Below are positions 51,428-64,000 of a stretch of 64,000 nucleotides of DNA, piece by piece. Below the pieces are notes generated by a model. The model searched no databases, was not told the origin of the DNA, and saw nothing but the letters and a program-made list of their open reading frames with translations. How positions within the stretch are numbered: position 1 is the stretch's first letter; each line of letters starts with the position of its first letter. The stretch is taken from the NCBI GenBank assembly GCA_947561715.1, contig OX387204.1:15381001-15445000 (forward strand). The letters are read 5' to 3'. Source of the stretch: Ascidia mentula (Eukaryota > Chordata > Ascidiacea > Phlebobranchia > Ascidiidae). A program made the position numbers and the translations under genes.

Positions 51428-53647
51428 CTGCGTGGAAATGACGTCATTGACAGGTTGGAACTTCTGTGGCGTCATGAGTTCGCTCATCGGCGCAGTTGCA
51501 TTGTTTTTAAGGTTTACAAAAGGAGGTTCAGCGGGGCCAAGTTCAGTGTACTAGTGTTTTGTATGATTTTCAAGCATCAACTTAGTTATAACCTACAGTG
51601 GATTAAGGAACAGAGTTAAGGTGAACCAGAGATCATGCCTAGCATAAACGAACCTTTATGTTAGCTTATTCAGTCACCATACATGTTATGCAACACACGC
51701 ATTCGCAATTAGACACACATAGGTGGGCATTGGTACACAGTGATAAAGACAAAAGATAGATGACATACACTGTATTCCAGGACCAGGGACAGTATATGAA
51801 TTGACAAACAGTAACTTTGGACACCGATAAGGGGCTAAATGAAAAGACCCAACCGGCCAGATTTGGCCCGCGGGACGGAGTTTGCCAATATATCTACTGT
51901 ATTCCAATCATCTCAAACCAGATACAAGACAAAAAAAGTTCGCTCAAAACCCACTTTTTCCACTCACTCAGGGTGACAAGTCCCATTTGACGCACGGCTA
52001 CATTAACGTCAGCCGTCAGCCGACCACTAAACAAGAGTTAGAGTTACGCCTCATTGCATTCACGTCCGTGACGCAGAACACCGCTTTCAAGAAATTAAAA
52101 CGGCCGCGCAGTGACTTGTCATAGCAAAAGTTGCAAGCACTTATGGCACTGCGAGTAGGTTTGAATAATGGGTTGCGAGGTAAACTATGGGAGCAGTGTT
52201 CTGGGAGTAAGTGCCCTAATGGCGAAAAAAATGATTAATTTGGGTAATGTTTGGGGTGAGAGCCAGGTTGACTTGGCAAGAGCGTTAAATCGCGTGGTGA
52301 AAACAAGCGTTCATGGCACTTGAGCGAGGTCGAAACAGCGCCGGTTTTCTTACACTATGAGTTCCGTAACACGTAAGAAACCTCAGACCATCGCGTAACA
52401 TTACAACAATAGCTTCTCAATACACTTCACGTGCGACAAAAAGGAATGTTTCCCATCGCCGCAAGCGGGAAGCGAGATATTTGAAGCGAGGAAAGGTGTC
52501 GACACATGGACGTTTAAGAGAGGAAACGGATGGAATAGCTCACCGATAAAGCACGCGACTCCCGAGGAAACATACTCCCTAATGCGAAATATTTACGGCT
52601 CTGTAACATCACGGAGGACTTCCGAGCTGTTGGATGATATACGGTTGAGTTCAAATTTCGCTGCAATATTCACACTTCAAGAAACCACCCGAACTTGTAA
52701 CAAAACTCCGCGATTCGGCGAAAGATGCAGTGCGAAGTATTGTAGAAAAATATCTCTGATTTCCTTCACCTGCGTCGCCTCTTTTCACACTGAGTTTAGT
52801 GAGCAAAACAACATGCCTGAAAACTTTTCCTATTTCGCGACAAGCCTCGCGTTCCTGCATTCGGCTCTTACATTACGAGATCTTACCTGCGCTAAAACTC
52901 CCAACGAAGCGACGTGTAATTAATCTTAACACGTCGTTCGGCCTCCGCCGCCGCCGAAGCGCAACCGCCGCGGAGGTAACACAATGTTTGTGGCGTTGTT
53001 GCAAGGCACAGCATGCCGCAATCCGTCAACGCAAGCGCCTTAAGCCAATATTTGTGCCACCTCTCTTCGTCCATCAACGTCACAACTCGGGGACGGTCTT
53101 GCTACAGGCGCGTGCAGTCGGGCGTGACCAATCAGTCACGTGATCTTGTAGCGATCTTGTATGGTTTGTATTTTGGGTTTTGGGGATATGTTACCGTCAG
53201 TTTCTATTCGATAAGTTTAACAGCTTACTTCAATCTGAAACACTTTGTTTCACAATTATATCCCTATCTCAATACATTGGTTTCGTCTGTACTAAAACAA
53301 CGTCGAATCGATGGCTAGATTCTGTCATAATTGAGAACCACTGGTATTACACATCCATGACTGGTACATGCTAATAACAGCGATGGCACATTTTTCATTC
53401 TCAGATGAACTGCAGCTTTTTCTACAGTGCAGTCAGACTAAATAACTTCTAGCGAGCTCAAATCAGTATTGCACAAACCTCCATAAATAACCTAATCAGG
53501 CAAATGTTTAAATGAAAGATCGTCTTATACGCAAACCTAACATACTTTCAGTCGTATAACTGGTCCAGCTTAAAACCATAACCAAAACGCAAAACTTTTC
53601 CCAACCAAAATGCGCACGGCAAAAACCACTCGCCGGCATTTACTCAC

Positions 53648-53703
53648 AGTGGCTTTCGCAAAGACGTACGACGGAAATTTTCGACCGAAAGGTCAAGTTC
53701 GTT
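53648..53703 (-). CDS. PDE3: Tentative PDE3 exon with RRTSL phosphorylation-type site
   Basis: On the minus strand, after a CAG acceptor, the frame reads about 18 residues including ENFRRTSLRKPL and ends at a GTGAGT donor. Vertebrate PDE3A has HRRTSLP, a PKA/AKT site, between the last membrane segment and the AVM helix, the position this exon would occupy. It accepts phase 0 from the membrane exon but leaves in phase 2, which fits the AVM exon only through a weak alternative acceptor or a missing small exon. Shortness makes a chance match possible. Confidence 0.35.
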
Positions 53704-54691
53704 CTGTACTTTGCACTCGCTTAACCTGTCAGTTTGATTTGAAGGAAACAGGGGCGCCGTTTCCGGCTTAACGAGATAACATGAAACCGATGCAATCTTC
53801 GTCTGAGGCTTTTACCGAGCCGGCGAAATCGGCGCGTCATTGGAACTGAGGGTGTATAAGCGAACACCCATCGCCGCTAATCGCTTTATCCGACAGCTCC
53901 AACTTAATGTGAATGTCCAAGGGCATTGAACACAGCTTTGTTATCCCATATTTGGTAGGGGAAGATTTCGCCGAAACGAGACCAAAGGAAGTGGTAAACA
54001 CTAAACATTTTGCCCAAAACGACGTTTTGTAAGAAAACCGATATTTCTCGCAAAAATCTCGGATTTCTTCGTCGACACAAAAATGACGTTTCGTTTTGTT
54101 TTCATCTCTGTTTTATTCGTGTGTTTATTTTTGCTTGACGAGGACATTTAACGAATGCGAGAATACCCTTACTTTTATTCGATCTATTGTGAAACCAAAA
54201 GCAAAATTAACAGTTTGTCACTGAAGCTACCAGACATTGTGTGACATCAAAAACAGCAGATCACAATACATAGTTTAGTCCTTCCAAATTTCAGTTGGTC
54301 AAGGGTCACAAGCACTGTGCTCCTTCAATAACAATAGCAAATTCTTGTTTAATCACCACTAAACAACATCTATACAGTTTCCGTGGCAGTGACGGAATCC
54401 CTTCACTTCATTCATGAACTTTCACACACACACTATTGCACATCACGTGACACCCTCCCACGTGCCCAAAATAAGTCGCAAGAATCCGTATTTGGTATCC
54501 GTATTCGAAGCGGTGTGTTGTTCAATGGATACTTGAACCCACGTAATGAAAGGTCCGCATTCGCCCAGAGCGGAAACTGGGGTAGGGTTTTAAAGGGATG
54601 AAGTTGTATGAAGAGGGATTCAACTGCGAGTTTACGGCAACACCAGCACGTATCGTATACGATTCAAAGGTCGGTGGTGGAAGTTTTTTAC

Positions 54692-54828
54692 ACTATATAG
54701 GATTAAGAAATAGACAACCACAAACGCACTGAGACACAAAACACCAGGATAAGCGCTCTTATATAACCACGCAACGCCGAACTGCGCATTTTGCGAGAGT
54801 TTCACCGCTGAGTTCAGGTCCATCCCCA
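54692..54828 (-). CDS. PDE3: Probable PDE3 membrane-region exon
   Basis: After a strong TTGTGTTTTTTAG acceptor the frame reads 46 codons (phase 1 in, phase 0 out). They begin GMDLNSAVKLSQNAQFGVAW, go on to a hydrophobic segment AYPGVLCLSAFVVVYFLILY, and end at a GTAAAA donor. The LNSAVK...VAW...Y spacing resembles the last part of the PDE3A N-terminal hydrophobic region (LTSAVR...VAWRPYLAYL). This N-terminal hydrophobic region anchors PDE3 to the ER. Its strand, position and exit phase agree with the downstream gene. Confidence 0.5.
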
Positions 54829-55440
54829 CTAAAAAACACAATTATCTAATGTTAACTGAACAACGGCACTTCTCTCAAACCCTGGCGTGTATCCACAAAG
54901 GTCGGCCGAGCGACCACAACAAACGGCACCGCTCGCCCCACCAAACCCTATCGTCGCTAAACCGCAGCCTGTCAAGCTGTACACAAACGCTAATGGACGC
55001 TGGCGAGGTATCCACTACCTACGCCGTATCGAGATCGTGCAAGCTGATAGATTAAAAAGCCAGAGCCCACAGTGAGCTTAAGACCGTTTGAGCCGTTTGA
55101 CTGTATGCGGCGCAACAGATGGTTGGATAGCGCTTGGCGCATCGGCCAATATGTCAGTATGGCGCGCCGACGTCAAACCGAAAGGCGGAAACGTCTAATC
55201 TATCAAATATTCGCCCAGAGGCTGAAGTTCGCTTCTTCAAGGTTCGAATGCGTTCTTGGGATTAAATGAACTTTGATATGTGTCATTCCAAAATAACCTC
55301 CGCTCACGTCTGCTTTCCCTAACGTTTAATCGCTTGTACCTTGAACCGATCTGTTGATGAAACATTGCCTCCGCCACCAACACGATAGCCTGAGACACCA
55401 AGCCTTACTGCGGGCCGACCGCAGCCGCTAAGCCGCATCA

Positions 55441-55600
55441 CAGGCCGTGTGCTGTAATTCAACCGCCGCCATTAATAGCAGCAGGTGATAGAACGCTGCT
55501 CTAACATCTTCCTGTTGTTGCGTGCGGACAGTTAATGCCGCAGCAATGAGGATGCAGCACAGCAGCGTAGGAAATTGTGCGCCTTTTTTCTCACGTAAGC
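55441..55600 (-). CDS. PDE3: Weak candidate for a further PDE3 transmembrane exon
   Basis: A minus-strand open frame reads FPTLLCCILIAAALTV, then RTQQQEDVRAAF and LLLLMAAVELQ. A GTGATG donor after GCCT leaves phase 1 and joins the exon at 54828 as ...HTA-L-GMDLNSAV. The hydrophobic pattern suits the PDE3 membrane region, but the acceptor is poor and the similarity weak. An unrelated ORF is equally possible. Confidence 0.22.
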
Positions 55601-55670
55601 CATTGCACGGTAAGCGCAACCAGGTTAAGGGGGAAGACGAAATTTAGAGGGAACGCCAGTAAACAACGGA

Positions 55671-55701
55671 AGGTTGCGGGTTCGAGCCCCGTGTAAGGTA
55701 G
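55671..55701 (+). repeat. tRNA T-arm-like fragment
   Basis: GCGGGTTCGAGCCCCGT forms a five-base stem (one G-T pair) around a box B loop, followed by GTAAGGTAG. No matching 5' tRNA half was found upstream. Confidence 0.35.
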
Positions 55702-56939
55702 TTTGCGTGAAATGTTGCTTTTTTGGATAGTCTGTCAGCGCAACTTCCCCGCCAACATACAGTGATTTGGATCGGGCAAAACTTACATGTATATGTTATG
55801 CACGATACTACGAGCGGTGGATGTTTGCATAAAGTGCCGTAAAACACGCATTTTTTTAGCAAAATTACCTACGAAAACGCACAAGACACGGACAAAAAAA
55901 ACCTACTCACAACAAGACACACCACAAACATCAAGAGTGGTTAACTGCGGGTCAGGCAGAACGCGCCTTGGGATAACCGCGTATCCCTCAAAGTCACAAC
56001 CCGTGAAAGCATCAACCACGACCATTGATTTTTCACACATGAAACAACAGAAGGTGCGGAAAAGAGTAAGACTCGCGCGGAGACGGAGATCGGCCGGCGG
56101 GTTATGGGACGACGCCCATCGACCGGGCGTGGGGGAGGTTGTGACAGCGGTCACTTCCCATTATGACGTCAATGGCGGGCAGAGATGAATGGCGCGAGCG
56201 TGCGTTTGCCTGGAACGAGTACGGATGTTTAGCGAGCTGTGGAAGCGGGTTTGCGGATGCGGACTGTACTGTGAGCGCGTCTTTGTTAATGGATGGATTA
56301 TTGAGGAAGTTTGCCCGCGTTTAGACAATCTGTGGATGTTTATATTTTATCGCATGCGGTCGTTCGGTGTTGCTGTTGAGTCTGGATTTGCATATACACC
56401 TGTTTGCGGTTGAACAAAATCATTCTACCATGGTTTCCTAACTCCGTGACCGACTAACACTATTAAGCACGTGTACAAGTATCAAACTATCAATCCAGTA
56501 ATATCCAGTTTCGGTGCTATGAAATTTGCATTGTTTTGCAAACCTAACCTATCTCTTGCTACAGCGATATTTGCAGCAATGCGTTGCGGTTTGGTGGAGG
56601 TTTGTTTTCTTCGCACCACTCCTGTGACGTAAAGCACGAACCGCAAATGTTATGATTATTTCCATCTACGGCTTGTGCACGAGGCTTTGACAACCAAATC
56701 TGGCTTGCTGCTGCTGGAAAGCAATGGTCTTATGGATCGCAAATCGATTTCAAAATGTGGTCGATTGTTTGTCGGCGGCATATGTCCATCACATTGCTTA
56801 ACACTAAAGCCGGACAAAAAATAACAATCAGTATTGATGATAAACACTTTTAAAAGTTTTAGCTTTCGTATTTTTTTAAGGTCGTCCGCTCTTTTTTGTT
56901 TTCACCTAAATATATCTAATTTAAATAGAATGTCTTTAA

Positions 56940-56985
56940 CTGGCCACCATGGCTACGGGTACAGGGCTTGAACCTGGTTAACAAT
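56940..56985 (-). repeat. tRNA-like fragment (minus strand)
   Basis: The minus strand reads CCAGGTTCAAGCCCTGT, a box B with paired arms, then GTAGCCATGGTGGCCA. No complete cloverleaf; likely a SINE or tRNA relic. Confidence 0.3.
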
Positions 56986-57349
56986 CAAAAACCACAATGC
57001 GGTTGTTGCTCCAATGCAGTGCTCTAAATTGTGACTCAATTTATTGTTTTAATCACTGAACTTGAAACAATGCCTCAAACGCTCTGTGCATGTTGGTCAT
57101 TTTTGAATGCTTTTAAACCAAGCACGGATGGTGGAGGTCACGATTAGCTTGAGAGAGGAGAAATATGACACAGTTCTGAAAATCACGGGCGGGTTTAACA
57201 GGAGAAATTAGTGCCAAGATTTAAAATAGAGGGTTTATACCAGTGGTTCTCGACCTTATTTCTTCAGTGGAATGATTTATTTTAGTGAAATCTTTCTGGC
57301 CAATGTCCCGTCTGATTATGGCCACTCTTTCTCTGTATTCAGTGTTTAA

Positions 57350-57465
57350 ACATTTTTTTTTACCACGCCGGGATTTGAACCCAGGATGTCCTGGGCACGA
57401 ATCCCGATCACGATTTCTTCTAGGTATATGGGTCGTGCGCTTGACCGATGCTGCCAATTTTTTCA
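57350..57465 (-). repeat. tRNA-derived SINE-like element (minus strand)
   Basis: Read on the minus strand: TTGGCAGCATCGGTCAAGCGC (box A-like), about 65 bp on GGGTTCAAATCCCGGCGTGG (box B with T-arm), then a run of nine A. The A/B order, spacing and A-tail are those of a tRNA-headed SINE. The acceptor stem does not pair, so it is not a functional tRNA. Confidence 0.5.
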
Positions 57466-60415
57466 TCTTGCGCCATGGCCCGCTGGACAACAGCGCTCTG
57501 ATCCAAAAAAACTTGACCATAAGCCATTGGTTGAGAAACAACACTAGACCAAACACGTGGTTCACCAACACACCAAGTTAAATTAATGCTCCAATAGCGA
57601 GCGATCTGAAACGGCAATACAAGATGGGCAATTAACGGCAAAACACCAAGTAAATGACAGACATCGGTAATAGCGTAAACCAGCGCCAATTTTCACCAAT
57701 GTTTGTAGCTGTACACAGCAAAACCGTCTATGTGGCGCAGACTGTGAGGCACTCGCAAGAAATTCGATTTTGATCGGTCGGTTGATTGGATTTAGCAAGG
57801 CTTAGCGGTTTTTTTTAAACGAATTTAGACTGATTGAGGAAACTAGAGTTGCGGACGTTAAGAACAAGAAACGTCGAAAAGTGACTTTCATCAAGAAGAA
57901 GCTTTTATTTAGACATCGCTGTAATTTGATGCCTTCAACCTTGACTAAAGCAAAAATAATTTTCACGGCAACACAACAAGTTTTTCATTTAATTTCCACC
58001 AGCCTTGTACATTTTCTAACCTGCCCCAGCATCTATCTTCACTACACACATCCTTAAGTCCTCTCTGAGTACTATACTCACATGGGGACTCATCTACTCC
58101 GATCAGTAACAGCATCACCGCCTACGATCTTCTAGGCTATAACTGCAACAGTGTTTCGACATCTAGCGATCCAAGCACATCTGATAAGGTTGTTTTTTCA
58201 AAGACTGCGCTGAAGCGAGCGCCTCTGGGCAGCCATCGTCGTATGTGGGGGCAATTAGTGAGCTTGCCAGCTATGTAGTTAGCCTGGCACTGGAATGCGC
58301 GGTCGGCCGCCTTAACGAGTGTAGCAATAACTTGATATGTAAGCCACCCAGTGCGTTAGGCCAATAAAACAAGGCCAGCCTGTGCACTCATAACGCCGTT
58401 TATGTTTACAGCCTGCACGAGTATGACACACTCTCTTCGCCGTTTCGAAACGCATAATTTCAAACGTTGTGGTGAGAATCCGAACTAGCTTTTAACAAAA
58501 TGCAAACAGTGGAATTCTTCGTTCCTCGGAGCTCGGGTTAAAAGTGTTTCTGAACTTTCCTTGCCCCTGGTGCTCACTTAGGGGACAAGGCACCAAGCTT
58601 ATGTTTATGGTTGTGTCGAAAAGTTCAAGGTGGAATTGGAGTAAAACCTCTTACAAGTGCGTCTTACCTTGGTGGTGCGCCAATCAATACGTTTATGGGA
58701 CCACCTGGCGTAAGGGTACCGCTAAAACATCCAATAACGAGGAGGAATGAAGGACGAGTTTCCCGACAAAATCTTGACAACTTCTCAAAACTACGCTAAA
58801 GGCAACATCAAATCAGACTTACTGCCAAAATGAGAGACACTTCCTATATTCCAACAAACTGCTGAAAAGCCAATTTGAAATAGCAGAGACAATCTTGTCG
58901 GGACTGGAACATTTGATTCTGGCAGTGCTATCGACTCCATTGAAGGTGGGCATTAAGCCATTCCCGGCAACGCCAAAGTTACAATTAGCGAGCGACAACC
59001 AAGAGAAGGTGGCCGCCTGGGCCTCGAGCTTCGCAACTACTTAATTGGACGTTGTTGGGTCGTCCAGGTCGTTTTATCCTCGCTTTGGACCGGGACTCAA
59101 TTACATGGATGGGATGTAGGGTATTTTATGCTCCGGCCTTCCACAAGCGCTTCAGTGATTTGCCGAGGCTACAGCAAATCCCCGATCAACCAAAACAAGT
59201 TCGATTTGTTAAATATTTATGTTGGTGACGGAACACAATTGATACAGGGCGAATTTCTGTTCGCAATTTCAAAAAAGAAAAAAAAGTTATTTGCGAATCG
59301 AATTTTTCAAGAAGCCAAGATTTTGTGCAGATGTGCAGTAATGACCCGTTGCTGTTGTTTGAAGCACACTGAAATGCCACAAACTTTGTATAGCTAACAT
59401 CTGCGTCACGCCACGATGAATATATCCAACTGCATACAATCGGAACATTTTGCGGTGATATGCAAACACAAAACGTCCGATCTTAAGACACAAAATACAC
59501 ACCTTCCTCCACATACCTGGAACAGTTTTACTATCCCACGGTTGTTAAACGCCACAAAATCAGACGAAGGAAACTTATCCCAAAACTAACAAAACGCTAA
59601 CGCCTGTTCAAATACACAACCCCGAAAAAGTGAAAGAGCGTTCATAAACCCATACATCCAGCTCGCATTAGTCGACCACACGCGCCGTAGCAAGGTCAAC
59701 AAGCTAAACCATCTCAACTGCGCTAACACACAGAGTGAAGATGATAAGGGTGTACCAGAATACGTTCCCACGCAAAGCCAAGCAGTGCCTGGGGTCGGTC
59801 GTTGAGGAGTCGCTTGTATGTGGATTGTAAAGCTAGCTATCACCAGCGCGTGAGCCATGGTAAAAAGCAAGTCTTTAAGTTATCGCACCAGGCAAGAATA
59901 TTTGACACTTTTAAACTTATGGGAAAATCAAAACCTTTCAAAACACGACGAATAAGTTGCCAACTGCACCAACACAGTCTACAACAGTATTTGGCGTGGA
60001 CAACCAATGTACACGTTTAAATAGATACCACGATTTAATTCTTTCTCATGATGCAGCATCTCCACAAGACCGAGTATATGGGAGCCATTTGTGTACACCT
60101 CATCACCTGAAAGCTTATACCAAACCACAAGAGAACTGGTTTTAAGGTCAACGGAACAAGCTTTGTGAAAGAATAAACTTTGAGCAAGGTTAATGAAAAA
60201 ACCATCACCGCTTCACCAATGAGTTATTAAAGCGTAAAGCACTATCAGGACGTCATCAAGATTTGATGACGCTGAAATTCGGCCCATAGAAGCCCTGAAG
60301 CCTTAACGCGGCTCAATCGATTCCAATAACGTCATTGAGCCTTGTCGCCGGCACACTCATCCGTTAAGATGGGCTCGATCCAATTAATCAAAGCAGAGAG
60401 GTCATAAATTTTTCA

Positions 60416-60823
60416 CTAGGGTCGCATGTGAGTATAGTGCCATCCTGTATTAAAGGGCGACCAAAAGAAATTTTTTTTGACGGTTTTTGCGCACATGAGA
60501 GGGTAGCAGTTGCCATTGGCGACCGCGAAGAAGAGATTACGCATGACCGGCTTGGAATTTGCAAGGATGGGTTTCTGTGGTAACAAAATTTTCAAGGTAG
60601 TTTCCAAGAATATAGACACATCTTTGCAAAATGTATCAGGCCGCCAAATATCAAAACATATCTTTATCGACATGACATGAAAATTTAGTGTTGGATCAGC
60701 AGCTAACAATGGAAGAGCCACAAACTCCGTTTGAAACGTCATAAAAGCGTTTTGTGTTGGCAACAAAGCTTCTTCATTCAGTTTTCGTTTACATATGTTC
60801 TCAAACCTCAACAGACTTGACAC
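60416..60823 (-). other. Unexplained 135-codon open frame
   Basis: A 408-bp minus-strand frame without stops that begins at GTG, not ATG. The composition looks protein-like (RKLNEEALLPTQNAF, ICFDIWRPDTFCKD), yet I recognise no family and find no clear splice borders. It could be an exon of an unseen gene, an old repeat ORF, or chance. Confidence 0.2.
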
Positions 60824-62185
60824 AAACTGTTTCGTGGACTATCGAATAAAAATTATGATACATCCGCGTCACATAGTCTGGTTGAAACTCACCGGATGCA
60901 AAAACTTATCATCGCGTAATACACGGACACGTAATGCAATGTCCCCACACGTCAAACAGTGTTCCGTTCGCGCGGTCTTGTTAGAGATAAACCGCACGAA
61001 CGCGCTCGACGCGACGATCTCCACCACTGCCGGACGGGCTGCTGGCAAGACGTCAAGGTGACATTAGGACCTCTCTCCGTCACCTCCCTGAAGGCGCACA
61101 GCTATGTAGAATGACGTCACTACATTCTTAAACGCGCTGCCCCGAGGCTTACGAAGGTAGAAGAGCATTTGTGCGAACCGATAATCGCCTTTCCTGCGTT
61201 AAAAAACATCCCAAATTCGATGAAAACAGTTGTGAAATGGAGTGTGGACAAAACTGCCGTTCTCTGATCAAGGTTCTGGAGGTCTTGAGGTAATCCGGCA
61301 ATTCTTAGTTTCACAACCAAATCAGGTTTCGCGTTTTTGATAAATCAATAAATGAAACAAAACTGAAAGAAAACGGCAACCCGCGTTTGTTAAACCAAGG
61401 GAAGAGAACGGCGGACACACAGTTGCCAAGCAAGGCGAGTTGACGCAATTCGGTTGATGAGTCAAGATTCTTCATCAATGCCGCAAAACGTCAGTCTTGT
61501 GTCACAGATGGTGCACCGTCTCGTTAATAGATCAGTGTTACACACAATTACGCAGGCAGATGAGCAGATAGGGGGCGACACAACGGTGCCCTGGCGTTCG
61601 CGCATAGCTCCGTCGGATTGTGTGACATCTCTGCGGCGCAGTCTCTGTGGGCTCACAAAGAAATGTAACATGCGGTTGTTCTGTGTTTGTCGGCTTGTTT
61701 TCATGCGGTTTGGCGACATATGGCTTTGAACGAATCTCTTTGCACGGCTGCGCTCATGGAGTGTATTGAACAGAGGTTTCGTCATAGAAACCGTGTGGGC
61801 AATTTCTCCTTGGAAACACTTTTTACAACATTTTTTTAGGGAGAGTGACAGTCACGCCTCGGAAAAAATTTGTGTGCAGTTCTTCGAAAAAATGCACAGA
61901 CTTTGTGGCGACGCTACTTTTAACCTCAACCACAACCTTCGGACTCCTCTACATGGTCGTTCGGTACAAGTTGACATACAGGAGCATGTCAACCTTTTCT
62001 TAGTATACACTAAACCTTTTCCAGTGGCCTTTGGCCCAAGTATTTATGCGCCCAGGTTTTGTAAACTGCATTAAGATTTTTAGAGATGATTTTCAGCAGT
62101 GCAGAAAAAACACAATTGTCGGGGTACATAAAAAAGATAAGTGCTAGAAATAGGGTAGGTACCGCAGCCCGAGGACAAAATTAGA

Positions 62186-62714
62186 AGCACCGAAAAATAG
62201 TTTCCATTCACCCCTGCAAAAATTCCATTCATTTTTAAATCGTTCGCAACTATCGATGCTTCCTAAGTTTTTTTTTAGTTGCGACAAAACAAAAACTTCA
62301 ATCATGAGTTGCATTTCCCTGAATTGCCAGCAAGTTCCATGGCTTTTTTGACGATATCAAGGAGCACCAAAAATAGTTTCCATACACCCTCGCAAAAATT
62401 CCATTCATTTTTAAATCGTTCGCAACTATCGATGCTTCCTAAGTTTTTTTTTAGTTGCGACAAAACAAAAACTTCAATCATGAGTTGCATTTCCCTGAAT
62501 TGCCAGCAAGTTCCATGGCTTTTTTGACGATATCAAGGAGCACCAAAAATAGTTTCCATACACCCTCGCAAAAATTCCATTCATTTTTAAATCGTTCGCA
62601 ACTATCGATGCTTCCTAAGTTTTTTTTTAGTTGCGACAAAACAAAAACTTCAATCATGAGTTGCATTTCCCCGAATTGCCAGCAATTTCCATGGCTTTTT
62701 TGACGATATCAAGG
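62186..62714. repeat. Tandem array, three copies of a 176-bp unit
   Basis: The units start AGCACC at about 62186, 62363 and 62539, and each ends TTTTTTGACGATATCAAGG. Copies 2 and 3 are nearly identical; copy 1 differs in a few bases. Each contains CGCAACTATCGATGCTTCC and a T9 run. Because 176 is not a multiple of three, the 62-82 codon ORFs repeated in it cannot form one protein. Confidence 0.92.
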
Positions 62715-64000
62715 TTCCGGGCTAACCAGATTGGCGTTAACAAAAACATTGGCGATATTATGAAACAAACCCCTTGATCGCCACAAACGTGCTCCACGTA
62801 ATTTCACGGTAGTGGGCGTTCAGCCAATTACAAATACCAGTGCTGTCGTCAGAAGGGCCAGGCCAACATTTATGTGTGAACTCGTGAGGCAAAATCGTCG
62901 TCTGACCAATACCCCGCCCGTCCTCCCGAGTGTTCATGAGTTAATGTCAAAGTTCCGCATGACTGTTGGGATTTTTGCAGCCTCAATATGAGTGTGGCAG
63001 TATTGGGGCAACGGGGTATTTTTCTTTAAAATGTTGGTTTGATACCACCGAACTACTTTTTACTTGCTATGCAGAAAATGTAAAATCAAACTGAAATTAG
63101 GCATAACGATGCACGTTTTTATACCACATATGTGATGTGCATTGAAGTTGCCACGGAAAGTGACTATACCCAAAATAAACTAATAGTGTTTTGATAAAAG
63201 CAAACAATGTCCAGGTTTTATTTTTTAACACTTGCTCAAAAATTCACTGCGGCCCTGACAAATTATCCATCCTCACCACAGAAGTGGGAAAAAAAGTGGC
63301 GGAATAACTTCGTCCGCACGCCACCAGGCCATTAGCTCCGCAACACGCAAAACAAAGCAAAATTCCACCGATATTTCGCCACATGTTTATCTCAACATAA
63401 CTCAACGCTTAAAGTGAAACCACACAGACGATAGTTGATAGTCGCAGCACCTCTCAAGCTGGCGATTATTTACGCACAAATATTTCTGGACCATCCATAG
63501 ATAGACGGTAAATTGCTATGGTCGCTCAATGGACGCGGTCAGCGCAGAAGGGCAACCATTAATTTCGCTGTGTCAACACAAGTGGAAGGAATCGTCCAGC
63601 GATGTTCCGGGAACGAAACGAAGACAAATAAACAGACGGTCAGAAGCATCCTGCGAGCCACGGGGAACAACATGGGCGATGTCCATCAAACTAACCAGAA
63701 CCTCTCTAACACGACAGGGGTGATGGCTAACATCGGGTGAAATACACACAAAGGTTTCTGATTCCGGCTCAAATGCGCAAGATATAACGCTGTGGATAAA
63801 GGAAAAAGTGACACTAAACATTTTTGGGATACTCCGTGGAGCTTATACATAACACTTATAGCTCCATATGCAGGACATCTACAACAACCTTCAACAGGTC
63901 TTAGCCTGTCTCTGTACAACAGTTTCGCCTTTACTACGTTATACGACGTACGTCCCTGGATCTGAGAAGAATATGTACACTTTATTTTCCATATAAACGC
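62715..64000. other. No recognisable feature
   Basis: Mixed AT- and CpG-bearing sequence with only short ORFs (63513-63740 and antisense 63573-63919) lacking motifs. Nothing could be supported. Confidence 0.5.

Larger units (their letters stand above)
55702..62185. other. No confident gene; possible PDE3 upstream intron or intergenic DNA
   Basis: CpG-rich, with many short ORFs in all frames and no recognisable domains. It includes a GC-rich patch near 56080-56180 with a CRE octamer at 56164, tRNA-derived scars near 56960 and 57360-57465, and unexplained frames at 59586-59870 (-) and 60416-60823 (-). The first exon and promoter of PDE3 may lie here or beyond the window. Confidence 0.4.

Noticed and set aside
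58544-58799. Two overlapping plus-strand ORFs
   Set aside because: No domain, no codon pattern, no splice context; likely chance.
59586-59870. 94-codon minus frame with a good internal ATG context and hydrophobic stretch, considered as PDE3 exon 1
   Set aside because: The resemblance to the PDE3 first membrane segment is too loose and no donor of the required phase was found.
62279-62703. Repeated 82-codon ORFs
   Set aside because: Products of the 176-bp tandem repeat; the unit is not a multiple of three.

Overview
The window reads as a slice of an animal nuclear genome. Genes are split by many short AT-rich introns with GT..AG ends, and the proteins are chordate-like. Compactness, intron style and scattered small DNA transposons suggest an ascidian such as Ciona. 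This is inference; no species-diagnostic sequence was identified.

Layout. (1) 1-2327, minus strand: a short-chain dehydrogenase of the retinol dehydrogenase 11-14 type. Five exons are visible and the 3' end lies beyond the window edge. A hAT transposon remnant abuts its last visible splice donor. (2) 2328-6026: intergenic, with a 250-bp hAT-type MITE carrying near-perfect 8-bp target duplications. (3) 6027-36308, plus strand: a complete MICAL gene (actin-oxidising flavin monooxygenase). Forty-six coding exons chain in phase to a 2,321-residue protein: FAD monooxygenase, CH, LIM, long acidic/Ser-rich linker, bMERB coiled coil. Between exons 19 and 20 lies an extra open exon (about 21530-22131) that joins in phase. 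It would end the protein early with a hydrophobic, tail-anchor-like C terminus, and is the most interesting item here. (4) 37915 to at least 51427, minus strand: a PDE3-type cyclic nucleotide phosphodiesterase. Fourteen exons chain in phase, covering the regulatory region, the whole catalytic domain with the PDE3-specific insert, and the C terminus. Upstream membrane-region exons are proposed at 54692-54828 (fair), 53648-53703 and about 55441-55600 (weak). The start of this gene was not found. (5) About 55.7-64 kb: no confident gene. It holds tRNA-derived scars, a 3 x 176-bp tandem array and some unexplained ORFs.

MICAL and PDE3 converge tail to tail with under 1 kb between stop and poly(A) sites. 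The SDR and MICAL genes diverge from the 3.7-kb intergenic region. From about 29.6 kb rightward, and in 7.1-13.5 kb inside MICAL intron 2, the DNA is visibly richer in CpG than the 14-29 kb gene body. All nine perfect palindromic CRE octamers I found lie in the right part of the window, mostly in and around PDE3.
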